Translations under genes and position numbers: made by a program
Assembly (NCBI GenBank): GCA_964468375.1
Contig: CAYXUW010000025.1
Coordinates: forward strand, 1 to 21,067
DNA length: 21,067 nt
Reading direction: 5' to 3'
Source of the DNA: CAYXUW01 sp964468375
GTDB taxonomy: Bacteria; Planctomycetota; Phycisphaerae; Sedimentisphaerales; Anaerobacaceae
Notes under the pieces: generated by a model
The model's input: the letters and a program-made list of their open reading frames with translations, nothing else
Database searches by the model: none
What the model was told of the DNA's origin: nothing
Shown here: positions 8,005 to 14,686 of the stretch, piece by piece
Layout of the letters: every line of letters starts with the position of its first letter
Position numbering within the stretch: position 1 is the stretch's first letter

Positions 8005-8967
8005 TCAAAACCTTAGAGAGTCTTTGTTTGCAATATACCAGTCAACGGTTGCTTTCAGTCCTTTATCAAAGTCTGTTTTCGCCTCAAAGCCGAAAAGTTT
8101 TCTGGCTCTTGAGGTATCCAGACAACGCCTTGGCTGGCCGTCAGGTTTAGAGCTGTCCCAGCGAATCTCGCCTCTGAAGTTTGTTATCCTGGTGATTTTT
8201 TCGACTAAATCTTTGATTGTTATTTCAAATCCTGCCCCGATATTAACCGGCTCAGCTCCATTGTAGCGTTCGGTTGCTAACAATATTCCCTCCGCGGCGT
8301 CGGTAACGTAGATAAACTCGCGGGAAGGTGTTCCTGTCCCCCAGCAGTCGATATGGTCAGCGTTGCATTCGATTGCATCGACACATTTTTTTATCAGTGC
8401 TGGTATCACGTGACTGCTTTTAGGGTCAAAATTATCACCCGGTCCGTAAAGATTAACCGGCAGAAGAAATATCGAATTGAAGCCATATTCTGAGCGGTAG
8501 GATTGTGATTGCACCAGCAGCATTTTCTTGGCCAGCCCGTATGGAGCGTTCGTTTCCTCCGGATAGCCGTTCCAGAGGTCTTCTTCCTTGAAAGGCACCG
8601 GTGTGAATTTGGGATATGCACAAATCGTCCCGATTGCCACGAATTTTTCGATGTTGCGAAGACGACCCTGTTCTATTAGCTGAACCCCCATCATTAAATT
8701 CTTATAGAAAAACTCGCCGGGATGTTCACGATTGGCTCCAATGCCTCCTACTACTGCCGCAAGATGAATAACGATATCCGGTTTCATATCGTCATACATA
8801 CGAATGACATCATTTATGTTAACCAAGTCGTAATCTTCAATCTTCGGCACTAAGATGTTCTTGCATCCTCGTTTTTGCAAACCTTCAACGACATACCCGC
8901 CGAGGAATCCCGCTCCGCCGGTAACTACAACTCGCTCATCTCCGAAAAAACCGTTCGTCGAGGTCAT
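8005..8967 (-). CDS. fcl: GDP-L-fucose synthase (GDP-4-keto-6-deoxymannose 3,5-epimerase/4-reductase)
   Basis: A 320-residue extended short-chain dehydrogenase that finishes GDP-L-fucose: epimerises GDP-4-keto-6-deoxy-D-mannose at C3 and C5 and reduces C4 with NADPH. Visible: nucleotide motif TGGAGFLGG at 16-24, HLAAVVGGIGANREHPGEF at 68-86 (diagnostic of Fcl), catalytic Y143xxxK147 in APYGLAKKML, LYGPGDNFDP at 173-182 and SHVIPALI at 185-192. By spacing to the E. coli enzyme, epimerase residues C109 and H179 correspond to C116 and H186, both present, while triad serine S107 corresponds to T114 (GTICAYP). Length is normal for the family. The ATG at 8967 overlaps the gmd stop as ATGA, so the two enzymes of the pathway are translationally coupled. 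Confidence 0.95.
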   Translation of the reverse strand: MTSTNGFFGDERVVVTGGAGFLGGYVVEGLQKRGCKNILVPKIEDYDLVNINDVIRMYDDMKPDIVIHLAAVVGGIGANREHPGEFFYKNLMMGVQLIEQGRLRNIEKFVAIGTICAYPKFTPVPFKEEDLWNGYPEETNAPYGLAKKMLLVQSQSYRSEYGFNSIFLLPVNLYGPGDNFDPKSSHVIPALIKKCVDAIECNADHIDCWGTGTPSREFIYVTDAAEGILLATERYNGAEPVNIGAGFEITIKDLVEKITRITNFRGEIRWDSSKPDGQPRRCLDTSRARKLFGFEAKTDFDKGLKATVDWYIANKDSLRF

Positions 8968-9968
8968 CCATTGTGATCCTTTAAAATCTTTTCGTCCTTG
9001 GCAAGTCTCATATCCGCATCAACCATCATTTTTGCGAGCTCTTTGAATGTAACTTTAGGTTCCCACTTTAGAAGCTTCCGGGCTTTACTTGCATCACCTT
9101 GCAGGAAATCAACTTCGCTCGGCCTGTAATATCGCGGGTCAATCTCAACATACTTTTGCCAGTCTAAATCAAGGTAACCGAACACTTCATCTAAAAATTC
9201 TTTTACCGAGTGTGTTTCGCCGGTCGCAATGACGTAATCGTCGCTTTTTTCCTGCTGCAGCATCAACCACATCGTCTCGACGTAATCGCCCGCGAATCCC
9301 CAGTCGCGCTTTGCATCCAGGTTACCCAAATAAAGCTTGTCTTGTAAGCCCGATTTAATTCGCGTCGCTGCCCGTGTGATTTTTCTTGTAACGAATGTTT
9401 CGCCTCGCCTCGGCGATTCGTGATTAAACAGAATTCCGTTGCACGCAAACAGACCGTATGCCTCTCGATAGTTTACTGTTTGCCAAAAGCTGTACACTTT
9501 TGCACAGCCGTATGGACTTCGCGGATGAAAGGGCGTTTTTTCAGTTTGCGGTGTCTCAATAACTTTGCCGTACATTTCACTGCTGGAGGCCTGATAAAAC
9601 CTTATAGGTGTATTACAGGAACGAATCGCCTCGAGAAGCCGAAGCGTGCCGAGAGCATCTACATTCGTCGTGTAAATGGGCGTGTCGAAGCTTACCCGGA
9701 CGTGACTTTGCGCACCGAGATTATAAACCTCGTCGGGTTTAATACTATTGAGAATTGTTGACAAACTTCCCCCGTCGGTCAAATCGCCATACATGAGTCT
9801 GAGCCGCGGCTGTTCGTGGGGGTCTTTATATAAATGGTCGATTCTGCCTGTGTGGAACGATGAGCTCCGACGAACAATGCCCCAGACCTCATATCCTTTG
9901 CCCAGCAGCAGTTCTGTAAGATATGAACCGTCCTGTCCTGTTATGCCGGTAATCAGCGCTTTCTTCAT
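8964..9968 (-). CDS. gmd: GDP-mannose 4,6-dehydratase
   Basis: A 334-residue NADP-dependent enzyme converting GDP-D-mannose to GDP-4-keto-6-deoxy-D-mannose, the precursor of GDP-fucose, GDP-rhamnose and GDP-perosamine. Visible: ALITGITGQDGSYLTELLL at 4-22 (Gmd-specific form of the Gly-rich loop), RRSSSFHTGRIDHLY at 33-47, catalytic set S129-E131 (YQASSSEMYG) and Y153xxxK157 (SPYGCAKVY), and NHESPRRGETFVTRKI at 182-197, diagnostic of the family. E. coli has threonine at the S129 position. The ATG at 9968 is preferred because GAGAGG lies ten bases upstream. The frame is open to a TTG at 9989, which would put the ribosome site inside the coding region and add seven non-family residues. The downstream fcl overlap (ATGA) gives the complete GDP-fucose pair. 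Confidence 0.96.
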   Translation of the reverse strand: MKKALITGITGQDGSYLTELLLGKGYEVWGIVRRSSSFHTGRIDHLYKDPHEQPRLRLMYGDLTDGGSLSTILNSIKPDEVYNLGAQSHVRVSFDTPIYTTNVDALGTLRLLEAIRSCNTPIRFYQASSSEMYGKVIETPQTEKTPFHPRSPYGCAKVYSFWQTVNYREAYGLFACNGILFNHESPRRGETFVTRKITRAATRIKSGLQDKLYLGNLDAKRDWGFAGDYVETMWLMLQQEKSDDYVIATGETHSVKEFLDEVFGYLDLDWQKYVEIDPRYYRPSEVDFLQGDASKARKLLKWEPKVTFKELAKMMVDADMRLAKDEKILKDHNG

Positions 9969-10002
9969 AATAATTCGCCTCTCTAACAATCCTTTGTTAT
10001 TT

Positions 10003-10959
10003 TTATTTGAAATTTTCTATAATAACTTGCAGCGTCTCGTCCAGACTTATTTTGGGCTCCCAGCCGGTAGTTGCTTTGATTCGCTCCAGATTCGGCACCC
10101 GTCGCATCATATCCTCGATAGGTTTTCCGTAGGCCTTTTCATAGGGTATGAACTCTTTTTTGCTTTTGCTGCCCGTCATTTCGATAATTTTATCAGCAAG
10201 AGCTTCAATAGCAATCTCTTCATTTGAGCCGATGTTATATACTTTTCCCGCCGCCTCTTCGCAATCCATCAAACTTGTGACCGCGTCGATAAGGTCCTCC
10301 ACATAACAAAAACAGCGTCTTTGCTGACCTGTCCCGTAAATCGATACCGGCTCATTCCTTAACGCCTGTTGAACAAAGCGAGGCACCACCATTCCATATT
10401 GGCCTGTTTGTCTGGGCCCGATTGTATTGAAAAACCGGCCTATCACCACGCCCAATCCATACTGTTGGTGAAAGGCCAGTCCCAAAAATTCGTCTATCGC
10501 CTTACTGCAGGCATACGACCACCGTGACATTCGTGTGCTGCCGAGCACAATGTCATCGTCTTCGCAGAAAGGCACTTTTTCGTTTTTGCCGTAAACTTCG
10601 CTGCTTGAGGCAATCAGAATTTTCCTGTCGAACTTATTAGCCGCCTCTAATACTTTCTCTGTGCCGTCGATATTTGTTTCTATCGTGTGGACCGGCCTAT
10701 CAGCTATTAATTTGACACCGACAGCCGCAGCTAAGTGAAAGACTATATCGCACTGTTCCATCAGAGCTTCCATCAGTCCCACGTTACGGATATCGCCTTC
10801 AACGAAATCAAACCTGGGATTATTCCTGAAACTCTCGATATTTTTTAAACTGCCGGTGCTGAGATTATCAATAACAGATACCTTATGCCCCTTCTCCAGC
10901 AGACGTTCAGCCAGGTGGGAACCTATAAATCCCGCTCCTCCTGTGATGAGACCTTTCAT
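10003..10959 (-). CDS. NAD-dependent sugar-nucleotide epimerase/dehydratase (extended SDR)
   Basis: A 318-residue extended SDR enzyme: GLITGGAGFIGSHLAERLL at 3-21 binds NAD, D31-N32-L33 prefers the 2'-hydroxyl of NAD, FHLAAAVGV at 74-82, catalytic SSSEVYG at 118-124 and Y149xxxK153. The C-terminal part has RRVPNLERIKATTGWEPK, common in UDP-glucose 4-epimerase and UDP-glucuronate decarboxylase-like proteins of polysaccharide clusters. Likely roles are 4-epimerisation of a UDP-hexose/uronate or decarboxylation to UDP-xylose. I cannot separate these by reading. It is the first gene of the polysaccharide block, 34 bases before gmd, and has GAGG seven bases before its ATG. The gene-free region upstream contains a candidate promoter. 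Confidence 0.85.
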   Translation of the reverse strand: MKGLITGGAGFIGSHLAERLLEKGHKVSVIDNLSTGSLKNIESFRNNPRFDFVEGDIRNVGLMEALMEQCDIVFHLAAAVGVKLIADRPVHTIETNIDGTEKVLEAANKFDRKILIASSSEVYGKNEKVPFCEDDDIVLGSTRMSRWSYACSKAIDEFLGLAFHQQYGLGVVIGRFFNTIGPRQTGQYGMVVPRFVQQALRNEPVSIYGTGQQRRCFCYVEDLIDAVTSLMDCEEAAGKVYNIGSNEEIAIEALADKIIEMTGSKSKKEFIPYEKAYGKPIEDMMRRVPNLERIKATTGWEPKISLDETLQVIIENFK

Positions 10960-11337
10960 TTATGGACCTCAATAGTGAATGATTGGTTTTCTACAGACTC
11001 CGTCCCCGTCGGGTGTGCTGTAAAACAAGCATACCCTTAGTGTCGCATCAAACTTTTTGGAACGGCTCTGAACAGAAAAGTTCAAAACCCCTAAGCTCAA
11101 CAAGGGCTTCTTATAACATAAGTATCGACAAATAAAGAAGATAGCTTTAGCAAAGATAGACCTGTAGCAAAGTATTATTAGCCATTTTACGACAAAAAAC
11201 TATACGTTGTCTATCCCTTACAAGTTCATAATACATAACCCGGTTTCAAGGTTAAAAATGACCATTTTATGGGACGTGCTCTGTGGGATATTCTTCCGCA
11301 GAGGTTGTATCGCATCTAACGTTGAATTTAATGGATT
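10960..11337. other. Gene-free AT-rich spacer before the polysaccharide cluster
   Basis: About 380 bases without a credible coding frame on either strand. It holds the ribosome-binding site of the epimerase gene (GAGG near 10969), a candidate minus-strand promoter at 11184-11213, and a short inverted-repeat patch at 10993-11021 (acag...ctgt flanking ccc-gtc-ggg). It would form an untranslated leader of about 200 bases if the promoter is used. I see no convincing rho-independent terminator, tRNA or repeat array in it. Confidence 0.6.
11184..11213 (-). promoter_or_regulatory. Candidate sigma-70-type promoter driving the polysaccharide cluster
   Basis: Read on the minus strand: TAGACA (11213-11208), an 18-base spacer, then TAAAAT (11189-11184). 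Each hexamer has one mismatch to the TTGACA/TATAAT consensus. It points toward the epimerase-gmd-fcl genes and lies in the only long gene-free stretch before them. The predicted start near 11177 leaves a leader of about 220 bases. AT-rich DNA yields such matches by chance, so this is a moderate-to-weak call. Confidence 0.35.
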
Positions 11338-11595
11338 CTATCTTTTAATTTGGACTTTATTTGTTTTATTCCAATCAAGCTTGTATATCTCAATAAGGCC
11401 GTAGTGAGGGTCTCTGAATTCATCTACTTTAGTACCAAATCGTCGAGAAATATAGTCAGACTCTATGTTTCTGAAGCTTGGCATTGATTGTGGGGGTTTA
11501 GCGATTCCCTTAAAGCTACCGAGTACCCAAGCGGTTCTTATTACGTGATCGAAATGGTTGTTACGTGCCCAGTTTATAGCTTCTCTCCCTGTCAT
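11338..11595 (-). CDS. Short hypothetical protein, possibly the distal part of a frameshifted gene
   Basis: An 85-residue reading frame starting at ATG 11595 (MTGREAINWARNN) and ending at TAG 11340. It is soluble, mixed in charge and has protein-like composition (FDHVIRTAWVLGSFKG, FRDPHYGLIEIYKLDWNK), unlike a random frame. I do not recognise a family. Its ATG has no Shine-Dalgarno (upstream is CAGCAAACCC), and the same frame is closed by TAA at 11622-11620. The overlapping short frame at 11561-11662 has a strong ribosome site but ends early. The pair could therefore be one gene broken by a single-base indel, two coupled small genes, or a recoding event. It sits between the pterin genes and the sugar cluster in AT-rich DNA, a typical place for a transferred or decaying gene. 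Confidence 0.35.
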   Translation of the reverse strand: MTGREAINWARNNHFDHVIRTAWVLGSFKGIAKPPQSMPSFRNIESDYISRRFGTKVDEFRDPHYGLIEIYKLDWNKTNKVQIKR

Positions 11596-11662
11596 GGGTT
11601 TGCTGGATATCGAGCAGGATTACTAAACCCCACTTTCTGTTAAATGTTATCTGTTGTGTCAT
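11561..11662 (-). CDS. 33-codon ORF with strong Shine-Dalgarno, overlapping the 85-residue frame
   Basis: On the minus strand GGAGGG (11671-11666) lies three bases before ATG 11662-11660. The frame begins MTQQITFNRKWGLVILLDIQ and stops at TAA 11563-11561, giving 33 residues with one short hydrophobic patch. It begins 51 bases after the pterin-synthase stop, so it could be read from the same transcript. The 85-residue ORF starts 67 bases downstream in the +1 frame and overlaps it by 35 bases. No family is recognised. It may be the true 5' end of a longer gene now out of frame, or a leader peptide. Confidence 0.3.
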   Translation of the reverse strand: MTQQITFNRKWGLVILLDIQQTHDRERSYKLGT

Positions 11663-11665
11663 TTT

Positions 11666-11671
11666 CCCTCC
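11666..11671 (-). promoter_or_regulatory. Strong ribosome-binding site before the 33-codon ORF
   Basis: The minus strand reads GGAGGG then AAA then ATG. It is among the best Shine-Dalgarno matches in the window, yet it precedes only a 33-codon frame, which is the main reason to suspect that a real small gene begins here. Confidence 0.5.
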
Positions 11672-11713
11672 ATATATAATTAGTCAGTTAAAACATCAAA
11701 CTCATTTTATCCA

Positions 11714-12511
11714 TTATCCGTAGTATGAGCAGTATGTCCTGTCAGTTTCCCATATTGTTATGCAGTGCAGTTCCGCTTTGCCGAAGTTGCCTGCCAGTTT
11801 CTCCCACGCGAAAGCCGCAATATTTTCTACCGTAGGGATTGTTTTGGCGAAATACGGCATATCCGCATTAAGGTTTTTGTGGTCGACCAGTTTTATAAAT
11901 TCATTGTCCACCGTTTTTTCAAGCTCACCTATATGAATATCATCTTTGTCGGATGATTTCTTTATCGTAACCTCGACAACATAATTATGTCCATGGCCGG
12001 TGGGGTTGGCGCATTTGCCGAAAACTTCTTTGTTACGTTCATCTGAAAAATCGTCGTTCCAAAGTTTATGTGTCGCCGCAAATTCGAATTTCTCGCTGAA
12101 ATAGCTCATTTTGCAATCCTCACAGTCAACCGTAATTTTTCTAAAAGGGTTTAGTGCCAAGCTTAACGCTTTAATCTCAGCCGCCCCGAATTTGTCAGCC
12201 AATTGTCCCCACGACGATTTTAAAAGTTCTATTATTTCGACAAATCCGATATGTTTGCCTTGTCGAAAGTTTTCTCTTATTTGTCGGACAAAAACAGGCA
12301 CGACGTATTTTCGCACATTTCCGTCAATATCGGTTACATTAACGACAAATCCCGTAGCCGGCTCGACCTCGCCGGCAAGCGTTACAGTTAATTCAAAAAA
12401 TATCGACAGCCCCTCGCTCGTCGGCTGTGATACAAATGCATTAGAACCGTTACTGTCCTTTGACAAAAAGGGATTAATTGAAAACCGCACCTGCCTTGAT
12501 AGTTTATGCAT
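11714..12511 (-). CDS. Two-domain 6-pyruvoyltetrahydropterin synthase (degenerate plus intact domain)
   Basis: A 265-residue protein from the ATG at 12511 (a TTG at 12517 would add two residues; numbering here uses that TTG as 1). The C-terminal half (about 138-267) is a full PTPS/QueD-fold domain: zinc ligands H150 (FAATH), H175 and H177 (GHGHNY), catalytic C169 in GKCANPTGHGHNY, D212-H213 (LVDHKNLN) and E257 (WETDRTYC). The C-x5-HGH spacing, DHKNLNADMPYFAKTIPTVE and WETD look like animal-type PTPS, which makes 6-pyruvoyltetrahydropterin from dihydroneopterin triphosphate, rather than bacterial QueD with C-x3-HGH. The N-terminal half (about 8-90) resembles the same fold (FFELTVTLAGEVEPATGFVV then NVTDID) but has lost the HGH and cysteine. 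The gene is 12 bases after folE, which supplies its substrate. Usual single-domain length is 120-150 residues, so this is a tandem duplication/fusion. QueD-like or folate-pathway activity remains possible. Confidence 0.85.
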   Translation of the reverse strand: MHKLSRQVRFSINPFLSKDSNGSNAFVSQPTSEGLSIFFELTVTLAGEVEPATGFVVNVTDIDGNVRKYVVPVFVRQIRENFRQGKHIGFVEIIELLKSSWGQLADKFGAAEIKALSLALNPFRKITVDCEDCKMSYFSEKFEFAATHKLWNDDFSDERNKEVFGKCANPTGHGHNYVVEVTIKKSSDKDDIHIGELEKTVDNEFIKLVDHKNLNADMPYFAKTIPTVENIAAFAWEKLAGNFGKAELHCITIWETDRTYCSYYG

Positions 12512-12523
12512 AAGCAAAAGTTT

Positions 12524-13111
12524 TTATTTATTGTTGCCTTTGTGCATCAAACTCATAATCTCGCTTCGGCTTTTCGGGTCGCTTCTGAATATCCCGCGAA
12601 GTGATGAGGTTACCATCACAGAGCCCGGCTTTTTAATCCCTCGAATGGTCATACAGCTGTGCGATGCCTCCAGCACCACCGCAACGCCGCGAGGTTTCAG
12701 ATTGTCCATTATAAAATCAGCTATTTGGTTCGTGAGTTTCTCCTGTATCTGCAGCCGACGAGCAAAACAATCAACAATACGGGCCAGCTTGCTCACCCCG
12801 AGAACTACGCCCGCCGGCAGATATGCGACATGAGCTGTTCCTATAAACGGCATTAAATGATGTTCGCAAATACTGTAAAAAGGTACGTCGCGCAGCAGAA
12901 CTATCTCGTCGTAGTTTTCGGAAAAAACGCTCAGACATTGCTTCGGGTCGTCATCCATTCCGGCCAGCAGCTCGGCATACATTCTTGCTACCCGTGACGG
13001 TGTCTCCTTTAGCCCTTCGCGCTCAACGTCTTCGTTCACGGCCGAAAGTATTTCCTTGACCGCTTTTTGAATTCTTTCCATATCTATCGTTGTTTTTTTG
13101 CTGCTGTTCAT
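12524..13111 (-). CDS. folE: GTP cyclohydrolase I
   Basis: A 195-residue GTP cyclohydrolase IA, which converts GTP to 7,8-dihydroneopterin triphosphate, the first step of folate, biopterin and queuosine-type pterin routes. Visible: EGLKETPSRVARMY at 32-45, PFYSICEHHLMPFIGTAHVAY around 78-97 with zinc ligands C82 and H85, GVSKLARIVDCFARRLQIQE at 105-124, and HSCMTIRGIKKPG at 151-163 with zinc ligand C153 and catalytic H151. Having both cysteines marks the zinc-dependent IA form, not FolE2. The length is usual. The ATG at 13111 has AGGAAAAAGG just upstream and lies 28 bases after the pepA stop. The next gene is a pterin synthase acting on its product. Confidence 0.97.
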   Translation of the reverse strand: MNSSKKTTIDMERIQKAVKEILSAVNEDVEREGLKETPSRVARMYAELLAGMDDDPKQCLSVFSENYDEIVLLRDVPFYSICEHHLMPFIGTAHVAYLPAGVVLGVSKLARIVDCFARRLQIQEKLTNQIADFIMDNLKPRGVAVVLEASHSCMTIRGIKKPGSVMVTSSLRGIFRSDPKSRSEIMSLMHKGNNK

Positions 13112-13139
13112 CCTTTTTCCTGTATTCGTTTTTACATTT

Positions 13140-14681
13140 TTATTTTTTGTTGCTTGCTAAATTCATAAGATAGGCGCTCAGCAGCCGAACGCCGAAGCCG
13201 CTCGAACCCTCCGTCGTGTATTCTGTGGCTTTGTCGAATATTTCCATCCCTGCGATGTCCAGATGAGCCCATTTGGCATTGCCGACAAACTGTCTTAAAA
13301 AAGCCGCGGCTGTGCACGCCCCGCCCCATTTGCTGCCGGTGTTTTTCAAATCAGTTACCTTGCTTTTCATTTCCTTGGCGTATTCGTCCCCGCTCGGCAT
13401 AGGCCAGATTTTCTCCCCGCTGTCTTCCGCGGCTGTTTGCAGTTGGTTTTTCAGTCTGTCATTATTCGTCATAAGCCCGGCCATATATGAGCCCAGGGCG
13501 ACCTTGCAGGCGCTGGTTAACGTCGCTATGTCGATAATGGTATCGCACTTTTGTTTAACAGCATAAGTGAGCCCATCACATAGAACCATTCTTCCTTCGG
13601 CGTCTGTATTCATAATCTCGACTGTTTTGCCGCTGAACGTGGTGATGATGTCACCCGGTCGATAGCTCGCTCCGCTCGGCATATTTTCCGCTGAGGGAAT
13701 TATTCCGTAAGCATTAATCGGCAGCTTCAATTCCGCCACCGCCTTCATCGTTCCCAGCACCACAATTCCGCCGGTTTTATCCAGCTTCATTTCATCCATT
13801 TTGCTCGACGGCTTAATGCTTATCCCGCCCGAATCGAAAGTTATTGCTTTGCCGACTAAAGCGACCGCAGGAAGACTTTTCGCTTTTTTGCCTGCGGGGC
13901 TGTATTTCAGGACGATAAATCTCGGAGGGGTTTTAGAACCGGACCCGACAGCGAGAACGCCGCCCATTTTCTTTGTTTTCATTTGCTTTTCATCGAGAAC
14001 AGTGCAGGTCAGTCCTCTCGTAGCTTTCGCCATCCTTTTCGCTTCTGCTGCCAGCGTCGGTGGATTTATTACATTGGCGGGGCGGTTCGCAAGTGTCCGT
14101 GCATAACTTTGCGCTCTGCCTATAACAATCCCGCTCGAAAGGCCTTTATTCAGTTTAGCTGTTTTTGCCGAGTCGGAGTCTATAAGGTCAACGCTTAATG
14201 AATTCTGCCGTCCGTTTTCGCTCTCGGTTACGAATTCGTCATAACGATAACTTCCGAAATATATTCCCTCTGCGATTACCTGCCCCATTGCGGATAAATC
14301 GAATCGCCCCTCGAACGCTCTGTGCAGCACCAGGCCGACAACTCCGGCTTTCATCGCCACCGCCTTATTGGCTGCGTTCGCCGCCGCCTTGCGGACGGTA
14401 TCGAGTGTTGCCTTCTTTTTCTCGCCTAAGCCGACCAGCAAAACTCTTTTGGCTTTTATGCCGTTGTTACTGTAAACAACGGCACTGCTTCCTTCTTTGC
14501 CTTTAAAATCGCCCAGCTTAATCACCTGTTCGACGGCGCCTCCGAGCTTTCGGTTTAGCTCAGCGTTTAATTTATCCAGGCCTTTGGTATCGGAAAAATG
14601 CCCCACCACTAACAGGTCTGCTTTGCATTTGCCGAAATCAATCTTCTGCGTTTTAACTTTGACATCGATAATTTTCTTCAT
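13140..14681 (-). CDS. pepA: Leucyl (cytosol) aminopeptidase, family M17
   Basis: A 513-residue M17 aminopeptidase that removes N-terminal residues from peptides in the cytoplasm; usually a hexamer with two metals per active site. The catalytic domain shows VGKAITFDSGGISIKPS (276-292; metal ligands K278 and D283), MDEMKLDKTGG (295-305; D301, catalytic K299), and NTDAEGRMVLCDGLTYA (358-374; D360, E362, catalytic R364). The N-terminal domain (about 1-190) is less conserved, as in the family, and ends near the linker NRPANVINPPTL. Length is typical (about 500). The ATG at 14681 follows the prfB stop by five bases, with AGAGG upstream, implying co-transcription. E. coli PepA also binds DNA; nothing here speaks to that. 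Confidence 0.96.
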   Translation of the reverse strand: MKKIIDVKVKTQKIDFGKCKADLLVVGHFSDTKGLDKLNAELNRKLGGAVEQVIKLGDFKGKEGSSAVVYSNNGIKAKRVLLVGLGEKKKATLDTVRKAAANAANKAVAMKAGVVGLVLHRAFEGRFDLSAMGQVIAEGIYFGSYRYDEFVTESENGRQNSLSVDLIDSDSAKTAKLNKGLSSGIVIGRAQSYARTLANRPANVINPPTLAAEAKRMAKATRGLTCTVLDEKQMKTKKMGGVLAVGSGSKTPPRFIVLKYSPAGKKAKSLPAVALVGKAITFDSGGISIKPSSKMDEMKLDKTGGIVVLGTMKAVAELKLPINAYGIIPSAENMPSGASYRPGDIITTFSGKTVEIMNTDAEGRMVLCDGLTYAVKQKCDTIIDIATLTSACKVALGSYMAGLMTNNDRLKNQLQTAAEDSGEKIWPMPSGDEYAKEMKSKVTDLKNTGSKWGGACTAAAFLRQFVGNAKWAHLDIAGMEIFDKATEYTTEGSSGFGVRLLSAYLMNLASNKK

Positions 14682-14686
14682 ATTTT

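Noticed and set aside
10993..11021. Inverted repeat acag...ctgt around ccc-gtc-ggg, possible leader structure
   Set aside because: Outer and inner arms are four and three pairs with unmatched bases between them; no riboswitch class recognised.
11088..11107. Possible terminator hairpin, CCCT...AGGG followed by TTTT on the minus strand
   Set aside because: Only four base pairs with a ten-base loop and a short T run; too weak to call.
11207..11404. 65-codon plus-strand frame from TTG with hydrophobic residues
   Set aside because: No ribosome site, a TTG start, and it overlaps the more protein-like minus-strand frame; AT-rich DNA readily gives hydrophobic frames.
11597..11631. Inverted repeat gggttt...aaaccc around 23 bases, considered as an integron-type or attachment site
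   Set aside because: The core sequences do not fit the attC consensus, no integrase is nearby, and a six-base match in AT-rich DNA is weak.
11673..11699. Promoter-like TTGATG and TATATA on the minus strand before the 33-codon ORF
   Set aside because: The spacer is only 15 bases and the predicted start would fall on the GGAGGG ribosome site, so the two signals exclude each other.
12111..12833. 240-codon open frame on the plus strand
   Set aside because: It is the antisense of the pterin-synthase and folE genes, whose motifs are unambiguous; its product has no recognisable features and no ribosome site was seen.
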